The notes: a model not told the origin generated them from the sequence alone. Shown: positions 28,178 to 37,283, numbered from the stretch's first letter. The stretch: DNA of 64,000 bases from Pseudoxanthomonas winnipegensis (GCF_004283755.1 NZ_SHMH01000001.1:620001-684000), one strand, 5' to 3'. Numbers and translations are program-made.

Positions 28178-29573
28178 GGCGCGCTCCGGCCTGGCCGACC
28201 GGCCGCAGGCTCACCGCGTCGAACGGAATGCCGACCAGCCCATAGCGCAGCTTGGTAGACGCTACCCGGATCAGTACAGCATCGTGCAACCAATGGTGTT
28301 GCACGTTGTCCCAAGGGTTGCCCTCCGCAATAGAGACGGTCATCGAGTAGTCGCCGTCAGGCAGCAGCGGTACAGTGAAGTCAAATCGTGCTTCGAGCGT
28401 CTGACCTGCCGTCATGCGATAGGGTTGCTCGACGTAGGTATAGGTATGTTCGCCGAACAGCGACTGACCAAGGCGATCCTTCACAAAGAAGCCGATGATG
28501 ACTCCGTCCAGGTCGCGAAATGCCGTAGCGCTTACTCGCAACTGAACTTGCTCTCCGCCGTGGAAAACCCCCAGCGACTCGCCGTCGCGGGACAGTAACA
28601 CCACCGAATCGATACGCGCGGCCTCGGACGTCCAGCCGTCGGAATTGTGGATGTTCGAAAAAAGCGTGAGTTCCGTTTCCTTCTCCATTGCAGGCCGGCT
28701 CGGCAGAACCGGGGCCGGCACATCAGCCCCCTCTGCATCGGCAGTGCGCAAACTCCTGATCTTGACCATGTCGCCATAGACTTCCTGGGCACAGTACTCC
28801 ATATAGGCGGATACAACGTTCTGCGCGGAGTCGTGCATTCGCACGTGCCCCTTGTCCAGCCACAACGCACGGTCGCAGAAATTGAGCACTGAACCCGTAT
28901 CGTGGCTGACGAACAGCAGTGTTCCACGCTGGCGGAACGCACGCAGGAAACGCATGCACTTCTGCACGAACACGCTGTCGCCCACCGCAAGCGCTTCGTC
29001 GACGATCAGCACATCGGCATCCACATGAGCGATCACCGCAAACGCTAGGCGCACGTACATGCCGCTGGAATAGACCTTAACAGGCTGGTTGACGAAATCA
29101 CCGATATCTGCGAACGCCAGGATGCTCTCGTAGCGTTCATCGATCTCCGCCCGGTCGAGCCCCAGCAGTGCCGCGCTCATGTAGACGTTTTCACGCCCAG
29201 TGAACTCGGGATTAAAACCCGCGCCCAACTCCAGCAGGGCAGCGACGCGACCATGTACCTGCGCCGCTCCGGCGGTGGGTGTCAATGTGCCGCAGATGAG
29301 CTGGAGCAGGGTGGATTTGCCCGCGCCGTTGCGCCCGACGATGCCTACCGCCTCGCCACGACGCACCTGAAAAGACACATCCTGCAGCGCCCAATACTCC
29401 TTGTAGAAGGCGGGCACTTGCCTCTTGCCGACCATACGCATCAGGCGTGGCACGAAGAACTGCTTCAAGCGATCGCGCGGCTGATCGTAAATCTGGTAGA
29501 GCTTGGCCAGCCCGTCGACCTCTATTACCGCAGGCGCGAGGCCATCTTCAGAAATACTGATATCAGAGGACAT
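28167..29573 (-). CDS. wzt: O-antigen ABC exporter ATPase Wzt with C-terminal carbohydrate-binding-type domain
   Basis: 468 residues. The ATPase occupies about the first 260: Walker A GRNGAGKST, signature YSSGMYVRLAFA, Walker B DVLIVDEALAVGD, switch VSHD. About 200 residues follow with the beta-sandwich character of Wzt carbohydrate-binding domains, which in E. coli O9a recognise the capped chain end before export. The methyltransferase encoded downstream is a good candidate for making such a cap. The start is ATG at 29573 with AAGGG 7 nt upstream; a TTG two codons earlier is open but unlikely. Overlaps wzm by 11 bp. Confidence 0.92.
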   Translation of the reverse strand: MSSDISISEDGLAPAVIEVDGLAKLYQIYDQPRDRLKQFFVPRLMRMVGKRQVPAFYKEYWALQDVSFQVRRGEAVGIVGRNGAGKSTLLQLICGTLTPTAGAAQVHGRVAALLELGAGFNPEFTGRENVYMSAALLGLDRAEIDERYESILAFADIGDFVNQPVKVYSSGMYVRLAFAVIAHVDADVLIVDEALAVGDSVFVQKCMRFLRAFRQRGTLLFVSHDTGSVLNFCDRALWLDKGHVRMHDSAQNVVSAYMEYCAQEVYGDMVKIRSLRTADAEGADVPAPVLPSRPAMEKETELTLFSNIHNSDGWTSEAARIDSVVLLSRDGESLGVFHGGEQVQLRVSATAFRDLDGVIIGFFVKDRLGQSLFGEHTYTYVEQPYRMTAGQTLEARFDFTVPLLPDGDYSMTVSIAEGNPWDNVQHHWLHDAVLIRVASTKLRYGLVGIPFDAVSLRPVGQAGARHDS

Positions 29574-30414
29574 CGGCAAACCCTTTTCGCGTCTTCTGAT
29601 AGAAATAGAATGACAGCATCAGCAGAACGCTGGCCACCGCCATGTAAATGAACCAGCCCGAGAGCTGCGGAAGCTCTCCGAAGATCAGCATGCGCCTCGC
29701 CTGCTCCACCGGATAGGTGATCGGACTTAACTTGATCCAAGGCTGGAACCCTGGTGGGAGGCTTGAAGTGGGATAAACGATCGGCGAAAGAAAGAACAGC
29801 ACCGTCGTGATCATCGCCGTGAGCTGGCCAATATCGCGCAGATACACTCCAACGGCCGCGAACACGAACGACAGAGCAACCGTAACCATAATAAAGGGGA
29901 CCAACAACAACGGCAGTAGAAGCGCGGTCGCAGGCAGGTATACGTCGAGCAAGAGCTGCACTGTCAGCAGCACCAGCACGCTGACAAACAAATGGAACAG
30001 CGCCGAAAGCACCGACACCCAAGGCAACAACTCCAATGGGAAGACGACTTTCTTGACGTACGAAACGTTGGCGAGAACAAGATTCGGCGCACGACTGAGG
30101 CAATCGGCAAAGAAGCCATGCAGCATCAAACCAACAAACAGGATCAGGGCGAAATCTGCCTTGGACTCTCCCGCCCCCGTCCCCCAACGCACCTTGAATA
30201 TCGATGAGAAAACCAGGGTATAGATAACCAACATGAGGAGTGGATTAAAGAACGACCACGCCACGCCCGCCAGCGAGCCGCGATATCGTCCAACGATCTC
30301 ACGTCGTGAAAGCTGGAGGACCAGACGCCAGTGGCGACACAGCGACCGCAGCATCCCTACGGGGGATGCATCGTGTTGAAATGCCTCGTTGTTTAACATT
30401 CCTTCATTGTCCAT
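29563..30414 (-). CDS. wzm: O-antigen ABC exporter permease Wzm
   Basis: 283 residues, ABC-2 type permease with an amphipathic N-terminal region (RREIVGRYRGSLAG) and six hydrophobic segments, ending in a short cytoplasmic tail. With Wzt it exports the completed undecaprenyl-linked chain to the periplasm for ligation to lipid A-core. The ATG at 30414 overlaps the metB stop by 11 bp, so the polysaccharide operon is physically joined to metB. Confidence 0.92.
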   Translation of the reverse strand: MDNEGMLNNEAFQHDASPVGMLRSLCRHWRLVLQLSRREIVGRYRGSLAGVAWSFFNPLLMLVIYTLVFSSIFKVRWGTGAGESKADFALILFVGLMLHGFFADCLSRAPNLVLANVSYVKKVVFPLELLPWVSVLSALFHLFVSVLVLLTVQLLLDVYLPATALLLPLLLVPFIMVTVALSFVFAAVGVYLRDIGQLTAMITTVLFFLSPIVYPTSSLPPGFQPWIKLSPITYPVEQARRMLIFGELPQLSGWFIYMAVASVLLMLSFYFYQKTRKGFADVL

Positions 30415-31615
30415 CCAAACAGGCGCTTACGGATGGCAACGCGCCGACCAGATCCGTCCGCAAATCCCCCACCTCCTCCACCCCCACACTCAACCGCACC
30501 AACCCATCGGTGATGCCCAGGCGCGCGCGGCGCTCGGCGGGGATGGAGGCGTGGGTCATCAGGGCGGGGACGTTGACCAGGCTTTCGACGCCGCCGAGGG
30601 ATTCGGCCAGGGTGAACAGCCGGGTGCGCTCGCAGAAGGACTTGGCCGCGGCCGCGCCACCCTTGAGCTCGAAGGAGATGATGCCGCCGAAGCCGGACAT
30701 CTGCTTGGTCGCCAGCGCGTGTTGGGGGTGCGTGGTCAAGCCGGGGTAGATCACCTGCGCCACGGCGTCCTGCGTTTCCAGCCACTGCGCCAGGGCCAGG
30801 GCGTTGTCGCAATGGGCCTTCATGCGCAGATGCAGCGTCTTCAGGCCACGCAGGGCCAGGAAGCTGTCGAACGGGCCCTGCACCGCGCCGGCGGAGTTCT
30901 GCAGGAAGGCCAGCTGCTCGGCAAGTTCGGCGTCGTCGCCGACCACGGCCACGCCGCCGACCATGTCCGAGTGGCCGTTGAGGTACTTGGTGGCCGAGTG
31001 CACCACCAGGTGCGCGCCCAGGCTGAGCGGGCGCTGCAGCATCGGCGAGGCGAAGGTGTTGTCGACCACCACCTTCAGCCCGCGCGCGCGGGCGATCTGC
31101 GCGATCACGGCGATGTCCACGATCTTGAGCATCGGGTTGGTGGGCGTCTCGATCCACACCAGCTTGGTCTTCGGCGTGATCGCCGCTTCGAACGCCGCCG
31201 GGTCGGTCAGGTCGACGAAGCTGAAATCCAGCCCGGCGCTGCGCTTGCGCACGCGCTCGAACAGGCGGTAGCTGCCGCCGTACAGGTCGTCCATGGCGAT
31301 GACATGGTCGCCGCTGTCCAGCAGCTCCAGCACGGTCGCGGTGGCGGCCATGCCCGAGGCGAAGGCGAAGCTGCGGCTGCCGCCTTCCAGCGCCGCAATA
31401 CAGCGCTCATAGGCGAAGCGGGTCGGGTTCTGCGTGCGGCTGTATTCGAAGCCGCTGTGCTGGCCCGGGCTCGGCTGCGCGTAGGTGGACGTGGCGTAGA
31501 TGGGCGGCATCACCGCCCCGGTGCTGGGGTCGGGCGCCTGCCCGCCGTGGATGGCGAGCGTCGCCAAAGCCAGGCTGCTGTCGCCATCCTGGCTCCCGCG
31601 GGTATGGTCGGACAT
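30404..31615 (-). CDS. metB: Cystathionine gamma-synthase/lyase
   Basis: A PLP-dependent Cys/Met metabolism enzyme, 403 residues. Landmarks are TLAIHGGQ, YSRTQNPTR, the glycine-rich FASGMAA, and the PLP lysine in SATKYLNGHSD. The C-terminal SLGGVESL and RLSVGVEE are typical. The cystathionine beta-synthase gene lies 95 bp upstream, so reverse transsulfuration (homocysteine to cysteine) is the likely direction; gamma-synthase activity is possible too. In Xanthomonas this gene marks the other border of the LPS cluster. Confidence 0.9.
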   Translation of the reverse strand: MSDHTRGSQDGDSSLALATLAIHGGQAPDPSTGAVMPPIYATSTYAQPSPGQHSGFEYSRTQNPTRFAYERCIAALEGGSRSFAFASGMAATATVLELLDSGDHVIAMDDLYGGSYRLFERVRKRSAGLDFSFVDLTDPAAFEAAITPKTKLVWIETPTNPMLKIVDIAVIAQIARARGLKVVVDNTFASPMLQRPLSLGAHLVVHSATKYLNGHSDMVGGVAVVGDDAELAEQLAFLQNSAGAVQGPFDSFLALRGLKTLHLRMKAHCDNALALAQWLETQDAVAQVIYPGLTTHPQHALATKQMSGFGGIISFELKGGAAAAKSFCERTRLFTLAESLGGVESLVNVPALMTHASIPAERRARLGITDGLVRLSVGVEEVGDLRTDLVGALPSVSACLDGQ

Positions 31616-31710
31616 GGGGGGGGTCTTCAGAGATCGAGGGGAATTCTAGCAGTGCCGTCACGCACGCAGGCGCGACGGGTTCATGAACGACAAGCTGAAT
31701 GCGGCGCGGT

Positions 31711-33081
31711 TCACTGCACGCGCCGGCGCAGATAGTTGAGCAGGTCGATGCGCGTGATCAACCCCAGGAACTGCTCGCCCTGCATCACGATGGCCACCTG
31801 CCCGCGATCGAACACAGGCAGCAGCGCCTCGATCGGCGAGGCCACGTCCAGCCGCTCCAGCTTGCTGACCATCGCGGTGGCGACCGGGTCGCCGAAGCGC
31901 GCCTCGTCGCCGTACACATGCAGCAGCACGTCGGACTCGTCGATGATGCCGACCAGCTTCTCGCCCTCCATCACCGGCAGCTGCGAGACGTCGTAGAGCT
32001 TCATCCGCTGGTAGGCGGTGGTCAGCAGGTCGGTCGGAGCGACCACCACCGTGTCCTTCTGGCTGTACGGGCGCAGGATCAAATCACGCAGGTCGCCGTG
32101 CTGGGGGCGTTCGATGAAGCCGTTGTCCAGCATCCAGTAGTCGTTGTACATCTTGGACAGATACTTGTTGCCGGTGTCGCAGACGAACACCAGCACCCGC
32201 TTGGGCGTGGTCTGTTCGCGGCAGTAGCGCAACGCGGCGGCCAGCAGCGTGCCGGTCGAGGAGCCGCCCAGGATGCCTTCCTTGGCCAGCAGCTCGCGCG
32301 CGGTCAGGAAGCTCTCCTTGTCCGGGATCGCATAGGCCTTCTTGACCCGGCTGAAATCGGAGATGCCGGGCAGGAAGTCCTCGCCGATGCCTTCCACCAG
32401 CCAGCTGCCGGACTTCTCGCTCAGCGTGCCCTCGTTGATGTATTGGGTCAGGATCGAACCGACCGGGTCGGCCAGCACCAGCTCGGTGTCCGGCGAGGCC
32501 TTGGCGAAGGCGCGCGACAGGCCGGTCATCGTGCCCGAGCTGCCGCAGCCGAACACGATCGCATCCAGCCGGCCGTCCATCTGCTCCAGGATCTCCGGGC
32601 CGGTGCCGAACTCGTGCGCGGCCGGGTTGTCCGGGTTGCCGAACTGGTTGATGAAGTAGGCGCCCGGGGTCTGGCTGGCGATGCGCGCGGCCAGGTCCTG
32701 GTAGTACTCCGGATGGCCCTTGGCCACGTCCGAGCGGGTCAGCACCACCTCGGCGCCCATGGCCTTGAGGTTGAAGATCTTCTCCCGGCTCATCTTGTCC
32801 GGCACCACCAGAATCAGGCGGTAGCCCTTTTGCTGGGCCACCAGCGCCAGTCCCAGGCCGGTATTGCCGGCCGTGCCTTCCACCAGGGTCGCGCCGGGCT
32901 TGAGCTCGCCACGCGCCTCGGCCGCGCCGATCATCGACAGGCCGATGCGGTCCTTGATCGAGCCGCCGGGGTTGGCGCTCTCAAGCTTCAGGTACAGCTC
33001 GCACACACCGGTGTCCAGGTGCTGGGCCTTGACGATGGGGGTGCGGCCGATCAGTTCGAGGACCGAGGAATGGATCGCCAT
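31711..33081 (-). CDS. Cystathionine beta-synthase with tandem CBS domains
   Basis: A 456-residue fold-type II PLP enzyme. The PLP lysine lies in NPGGSIKDRIG, the pyridoxal phosphate loop in EGTAGNTGLGLA and the glycine-rich loop in GCGSSGTMTGL. Residues from about 330 form two CBS domains that may sense adenosyl ligands. It condenses serine and homocysteine to cystathionine, which the adjacent metB product can cleave. No N-terminal haem domain is present, as usual for bacterial forms. Confidence 0.9.
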   Translation of the reverse strand: MAIHSSVLELIGRTPIVKAQHLDTGVCELYLKLESANPGGSIKDRIGLSMIGAAEARGELKPGATLVEGTAGNTGLGLALVAQQKGYRLILVVPDKMSREKIFNLKAMGAEVVLTRSDVAKGHPEYYQDLAARIASQTPGAYFINQFGNPDNPAAHEFGTGPEILEQMDGRLDAIVFGCGSSGTMTGLSRAFAKASPDTELVLADPVGSILTQYINEGTLSEKSGSWLVEGIGEDFLPGISDFSRVKKAYAIPDKESFLTARELLAKEGILGGSSTGTLLAAALRYCREQTTPKRVLVFVCDTGNKYLSKMYNDYWMLDNGFIERPQHGDLRDLILRPYSQKDTVVVAPTDLLTTAYQRMKLYDVSQLPVMEGEKLVGIIDESDVLLHVYGDEARFGDPVATAMVSKLERLDVASPIEALLPVFDRGQVAIVMQGEQFLGLITRIDLLNYLRRRVQ

Positions 33082-33176
33082 GCGGGCGGGACGCTCGTGA
33101 TGAGGGGCAGACGATTATGGCATCGCCACCGCAACGAGCCGTTCAGTTCCACCCGCGCCCAAGGGCGGATGCGAAA

Positions 33177-33254
33177 GCGGCGGCCACCAGGGCCGCCGCA
33201 GGGCTACGAATTGCGCGGGTGCCGGCGTCCGACGAGGAAGTCACCGGCACCCGC
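33177..33254. terminator. Two perfect stem-loops after the ydcH-like gene
   Basis: Hairpin one has 9-bp arms GCGGCGGCC/GGCCGCCGC around 5 bases (33177-33199). Hairpin two has 11-bp arms GCGGGTGCCGG/CCGGCACCCGC around 18 bases (33215-33254). They lie between the YdcH-like gene and the cystathionine beta-synthase start, both on the minus strand. No U-run is clear, so they may end or protect the short upstream message. Confidence 0.5.
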
Positions 33255-33268
33255 GACTGTGAACCAAA

Positions 33269-33487
33269 TCAGTGGGGCGTGGATTCGTACTTGCGCTGCA
33301 GGCGCTGCTTGGCCAGGAGCTTCTCGCGCTTCATCTGGCCCAGGGTGGCGTCGTCGATGGGCAGGACGCCCAGCTCGGCATCCATCACCTTCTTGTTGAG
33401 TTTGCGGTGGCGCTCGTAGAGCTGCTTGAACTCGGGATCGGTCTTGATCAAAGCCTCGATTTCGGACTGCGGCTGCTCTTCAAACAT
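33269..33487 (-). CDS. YdcH family protein (DUF465)
   Basis: A 72-residue helical hairpin protein with the DUF465 pattern (FKQLYERHRKLNKKVMDAE, then KREKLLAKQRL). Function is unknown in the family. Start at ATG 33487 gives GGAG a 7-nt spacing; the ATG at 33493 is only one base from that site. Confidence 0.85.
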   Translation of the reverse strand: MFEEQPQSEIEALIKTDPEFKQLYERHRKLNKKVMDAELGVLPIDDATLGQMKREKLLAKQRLQRKYESTPH

Positions 33488-33821
33488 GGGCATTCTCCTT
33501 CAGCGGAAATACGAACGCCCCGGCCGGGGAACGGCGCAGGGCGTGGCGTGGGGGAAGCGCGGATCGATGAACCAACGCCCTGACGGGGCGTGCACAGCGG
33601 TCTGGATTGGGTCGGGCATCGGCTTCATCGGCGCGGCGTCTCCGTCAATCCAGGAGGTCTTCAGCGACCCCCTGGGGATACGACCCTACTCCTGCCCTTC
33701 GGGGGCGACAAGCACCGTTCGGCGGACACAGACAGGTCCAGGTTGGCTTGGCGAAGACCGCCCACCCGGCAACCGGGACGGGCGCCGCAAATTCAGATAA
33801 ATGACTGATTCTTAATGAAAA
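33488..33821. other. Intergenic region, no feature recognised
   Basis: About 330 bp between the OmpA-family gene end and the ydcH-like start. Open frames exist but have no ribosome site and no family resemblance. The last 35 bases before 33822 are AT-rich. It probably holds the ydcH promoter; no box can be placed with confidence. Confidence 0.3.
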
Positions 33822-34712
33822 TTACGGTGCCACGATCGCCGCGGCCGCCTGCGTCTTGCTGGCGCCCTTGCCGCCGCCGTCGGTGACTCGGGCCTTGGCC
33901 ACGCCGGCGGAAATCAGTGCCGTCCGCAGGGCCGCCGAGCGGCCGGCACCCAGCTGTTTGTCGCCGTAGCCCACCACCCGCAGCTTGGTGCCCTTGGTGG
34001 CGTCCATGTAGGCCGCCAGCGCCTGCACCGCGGACTTGCCGGCCGCGGTCAGCGTGGCCTTGCCGTCCTGGAACATGGCCGGCGTCAGCACGAAGGTCTC
34101 GGCCCCGTCGGCGCCGAAGCTGGACTTGGGCAGCTTGGCGCCGGAGACCAGTTCGGCCTCCTGGCGGGCCAGCGCGGCGTCCTTCTGCCGGGCCGCGTTG
34201 AGCTTGGCCTGCTGGGTGGAGGTGGCGGTGGAGATCACCTCCTGCACCTGTTCGGCCTGCGCGGCCGCCTCGGCCTCGGCCTGCTGACGCAGGCGCTCGG
34301 CTTCCTCGGCCTGGATCTGCTGCTGCACGCGCAGGCGCTCGGCCTCCTGGCGCGCACGCGCGGTCTCGCGGCGGCTGGCTTCCAGCAGCAGGTCGTTGCG
34401 GGTGCGGTCCAGGGTGTCGATCTGGCGGGCGGTGGCGCCGTTCTGGGCGGCCACCTCGGCGATCTCGACCCGGCGCTGGGCGACGTACAGCAGGGCATCG
34501 CGCTCGCTGCGCTTGGAATCGGCGTAGCGGGCGATGGCCTGGACGGCCTGCAGGCGCTCGTAGGCGCCCTGCTCGCGCAGGTCGGGGTTGGCGTCCAGCG
34601 CGTTCAGGCGGGCGTTGAGCTGGGCCACGACCTCGTCGTCGGCGGCCAGCGCCGGCAGCGCCAGGCCCAGCGCCAGGGCGAGCAGCAGGCCGCGGGACAG
34701 GGAACGGTTCAT
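33822..34712 (-). CDS. OmpA-family envelope protein with coiled-coil region
   Basis: 296 residues. Signal peptide to about residue 23 (ALPALAA), a long Ala/Glu/Arg/Gln coiled-coil stretch in the middle (about 100-190), then a C-terminal OmpA-like peptidoglycan-binding domain (FQDGKATLTAAGKSAVQ, VVGYGDKQLGAGRSAALRTALISAGV). The canonical Asp/Arg anchoring positions look degenerate (GYGDK where GHTD is usual). The ATG at 34712 has GGGAGG upstream and overlaps the DUF4398 gene stop. Confidence 0.8.
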   Translation of the reverse strand: MNRSLSRGLLLALALGLALPALAADDEVVAQLNARLNALDANPDLREQGAYERLQAVQAIARYADSKRSERDALLYVAQRRVEIAEVAAQNGATARQIDTLDRTRNDLLLEASRRETARARQEAERLRVQQQIQAEEAERLRQQAEAEAAAQAEQVQEVISTATSTQQAKLNAARQKDAALARQEAELVSGAKLPKSSFGADGAETFVLTPAMFQDGKATLTAAGKSAVQALAAYMDATKGTKLRVVGYGDKQLGAGRSAALRTALISAGVAKARVTDGGGKGASKTQAAAAIVAP

Positions 34713-35173
34713 GGCGTGCCTCCCGGGGCGGCGGAGGGAAGCGTAGGCAGCGTGTCCTGTGGCGGCAGTGGTGTCGGGGCGGGCGGCGCCGGCGGCGGGG
34801 CCGCCAGGACCTTCTGCAGCCGATCGATCTCGGACTGCTCCTGGGCCAGGCGGGCCTGGGCGGTGGCCTGCGCGCTGCGCGCACGGGCCAGGTCGGCGTC
34901 GGCCTGCGCCTGCAGGGCCAGCAGCGGGATCTGCTTGCGGCCGCTGCGGCTCTCGCCCAATGCCTGGGCCTGGCTGACCTTGTCGCGCGCGGCCTGGATC
35001 AGGTCCGGGGCGTACTGGTCGGCGTCGGCGTCGCTGGCGCGCTGCACGGCGGCCTGGGCCGCGGCGAGTTCGGCCACGCCCACTTCCTGCGCCTGCGCTG
35101 CGGCACTGAGTGCGAGGAAGGCCAAACCGGTCACGCACAGCCGTCTGGAGAATTGTGCGAAGCTACGAATCAT
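34709..35173 (-). CDS. DUF4398-type periplasmic helical protein
   Basis: 154 residues with a signal peptide (cleavage near AAAQAQ) and an Ala-rich helical body (ELAAAQAAVQRASDADADQYAPDLIQAARDK region) followed by a Pro-rich tail. This family commonly precedes OmpA-like genes, as here with an ATGA overlap. Probably an envelope scaffold partner; exact role unknown. Confidence 0.8.
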   Translation of the reverse strand: MIRSFAQFSRRLCVTGLAFLALSAAAQAQEVGVAELAAAQAAVQRASDADADQYAPDLIQAARDKVSQAQALGESRSGRKQIPLLALQAQADADLARARSAQATAQARLAQEQSEIDRLQKVLAAPPPAPPAPTPLPPQDTLPTLPSAAPGGTP

Positions 35174-35276
35174 CTTGATGGCCGCGGCGTTCTAGGGGGA
35201 ATCCGCGGCCATTGTCGTCAAGCACATAGCGCACTTGCAATGGACGTGCAGGCGCCAAGCCAGCGGGGACTCATTA

Positions 35277-36413
35277 ATGGACATCGGCTATTTCCTCAAG
35301 CTGATGACGGAAAAGAACGCGTCGGACATGTTCCTGACCACCGGCGCGCCCGTCTACATCAAGATCGAAGGCAGGCTCTACCCCCTTGGCAACACCGGCC
35401 TGCCGCCGGGCATGGTCAAGAAAATCGCCTATTCGCTGATGGACGAGGGCCAGGTGCCGCAGTTCGAGCGCGACCTGGAGCTCAACATGGCCGTGACCCT
35501 GGCCGAGGCCGGGCGCTTCCGCGTCAACGTGTTCAAGCAGCGCGGCGAGGTGGGCATGGTCATTCGCGCCATCCGCAGCAAGATCCCCTCGATCGAAGAG
35601 CTGCAGCTGCCGGAGGTGCTCAAGGACATCATCATGACCCCGCGCGGGCTGGTGCTGCTGGTCGGCTCGACCGGCTCGGGCAAGTCCACCTCGCTGGCCT
35701 CGATGATCGACTACCGCAACTCCAGCACCACCGGGCACATCCTCACCATCGAGGACCCGATCGAGTACCTGCACAAGCACAAGCAGTCCATCGTCAACCA
35801 GCGTGAGGTCGGCCTGGACACCCACGCCTTCCACAACGCGCTGAAGAACGCCATGCGCGAGGCGCCGGACGTGATCCTGATCGGCGAGATCCTGGATGCG
35901 ACCACCATGGAGGCGGCCATCGCCTTCGCCGAGACCGGCCACCTGTGCCTGGCCACGCTGCACTCCAACAACGCCGACCAGACCATCGAGCGCATCCTCA
36001 ACTTCTTCCCCGAGACCGCGCACAAGAACGTGCTGATGAACCTGGCGCTGAACCTGCGCGCCGTGGTGTCCCAGCGCCTGGTCAAGGGCGTGGACGGGCG
36101 CCGGCTGCCGGCCGCCGAGGTCCTGATCAACACCCCGGTGATCCGCGACCTGCTGCGCCGCGGCCAGATCCACGAGATCAAGCAGGCCATGGAGGAGTCG
36201 CTGGAGGACGGCATGGAGTCCTTCGACCAGTGCCTGTTCCGCATGGCCAAGGAAGGCAGGATCAGCCAGGAGGAGGCGCTGCGCGCGGCCGATTCGCGCG
36301 ATGGCCTGGCGCTGAAGTTCCGCCTGTCCGAGGGCGCCTCGGGCGAGCACGACCCTTACGCCGATCTGTACGACAGCAGCGCCCCTTCGACGATCACGCA
36401 CGGCTTCGGCTGA
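35277..36413 (+). CDS. pilU: Type IV pilus retraction ATPase PilU
   Basis: A 378-residue PilT/PilU ATPase. Features: N-terminal KNASDMFLTTGAPVYIKIEG, Walker A GSTGSGKSTS, the Asp box TIEDPIEYLH, Walker B VILIGEILD, His box LATLHSNN. Overall length and the PilU-like C-terminus (YDSSAP) separate it from PilT, which is usually adjacent but is absent here. It assists pilus retraction in twitching motility. The start was placed at ATG 35277 (MDIGYFLKLM). Confidence 0.92.
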   Translation: MDIGYFLKLMTEKNASDMFLTTGAPVYIKIEGRLYPLGNTGLPPGMVKKIAYSLMDEGQVPQFERDLELNMAVTLAEAGRFRVNVFKQRGEVGMVIRAIRSKIPSIEELQLPEVLKDIIMTPRGLVLLVGSTGSGKSTSLASMIDYRNSSTTGHILTIEDPIEYLHKHKQSIVNQREVGLDTHAFHNALKNAMREAPDVILIGEILDATTMEAAIAFAETGHLCLATLHSNNADQTIERILNFFPETAHKNVLMNLALNLRAVVSQRLVKGVDGRRLPAAEVLINTPVIRDLLRRGQIHEIKQAMEESLEDGMESFDQCLFRMAKEGRISQEEALRAADSRDGLALKFRLSEGASGEHDPYADLYDSSAPSTITHGFG

Positions 36414-36473
36414 GGCGCGCCACTGCGTGCTCGTGGGAGCACCTGTCTTTTCAAATCCCGCAGCGACCTGCCT

Positions 36474-36567
36474 GTAGAGCGGAGCTTGTGGCAATCCCCT
36501 CTTGGGGGCTCCGCTGCTCTTCGTTCGGTTCTTGGGGAAGGCCCCAGCGGAGCAAGCTCCGCTCTAC
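36474..36567. repeat. GTAG-type REP doublet, copy A
   Basis: Two GTAGAGCGGAGC palindromic units face each other (GTAG at 36474, CTAC ending 36567). The middle, GCTCTTCGTTCGGTT, is shared with copy B near 41398, which is in reverse orientation. Copy A carries about 20 extra bases in its left hairpin. The GTAG head and hairpin match the plan of Stenotrophomonas SMAG repeats, thought to be spread by RAYT transposases. It sits between convergent pilU and maiA. Confidence 0.8.
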
Positions 36568-36605
36568 AGGGGAGCCATGGCGACTCCCACAGGAGGAGAG
36601 ACCTC

Positions 36606-37283
36606 TCAGGCGTCCAGCGGCGCCGGCCCTGGCGCGTCGGGCTGGCGCTCGGGGCTGGCGTGGATGAAGGCCGGCAGCGCCAGGCAGGCCTGCTCGATCC
36701 GGGCGATGGTCGGATAGGGCGACAGGTCCACCTCGAAGCGCCGCGCGTTGTACAGCTGCGGAATCAGGCAGCAATCGGCCAGGCCCGGCGCCTCGCCATG
36801 GCAATAGGTGCCGGTGACCAGGTCGTTGGCCAGCAGGGTCTCCATCGCCTGCAGTCCCTCGCCCACCCAGTGCCGCACCCAGGCCTCGCGCTCGACCGGC
36901 GGCACGCGCCATTCCTCGTCGAAGAAGCGCAGCACGCGCAGATTGCCCAGCGGGTGGATGTCGCAGGCCACCAGCTGCGCCAGCGCGCGCACGCGGGCGC
37001 GGTCGCGGGCGCTGGACGGCATCAGCGGCCGCTCCGGCCAGCTCTCGTCCAGATACTCCAGGATCGCCAGCGACTGGCGCAGCACCCGCTTGCCATGCAT
37101 CAGCGTGGGCACCAGGTGCTGCGGGTTGAGCCGCGCATAGTCCGGATGGTGCTGCTGCCCGCCGTCGCGCACCAGGTGCACCGGCTCCAGGTCGTAGGGC
37201 AGGCCCTTGAGGTTCAGTCCGATGCGGACCCGGTAGGCGGCGCTGGAACGCCAATAGGAATACAGCCGCAGACGGTCGGACAC
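36606..37283 (-). CDS. maiA: Maleylacetoacetate isomerase (zeta-class GST)
   Basis: 225 residues. The active-site stretch SYWRSSAAYRVRIGL replaces the usual SSCSWRVRI with SSAAYRVRI, a version common in this family branch. QSLAILEYLDE and LNPQHLVPTL are GST hallmarks. It isomerises maleylacetoacetate to fumarylacetoacetate in tyrosine/homogentisate breakdown. GTG at 37283 (MSDRLRLYSYW) is chosen because GAGG lies upstream and it matches the family N-terminus. The hydrolase for the next step is encoded just upstream. Confidence 0.9.
   Translation of the reverse strand: MSDRLRLYSYWRSSAAYRVRIGLNLKGLPYDLEPVHLVRDGGQQHHPDYARLNPQHLVPTLMHGKRVLRQSLAILEYLDESWPERPLMPSSARDRARVRALAQLVACDIHPLGNLRVLRFFDEEWRVPPVEREAWVRHWVGEGLQAMETLLANDLVTGTYCHGEAPGLADCCLIPQLYNARRFEVDLSPYPTIARIEQACLALPAFIHASPERQPDAPGPAPLDA

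Noticed and set aside
35277..36413. PilU Walker B reading GEILD instead of GEIRD taken as an inactivating change.
   Set aside because: The same variant is, as far as I recall, normal in xanthomonad PilU proteins; the aspartate/glutamate needed for ATP hydrolysis are kept.
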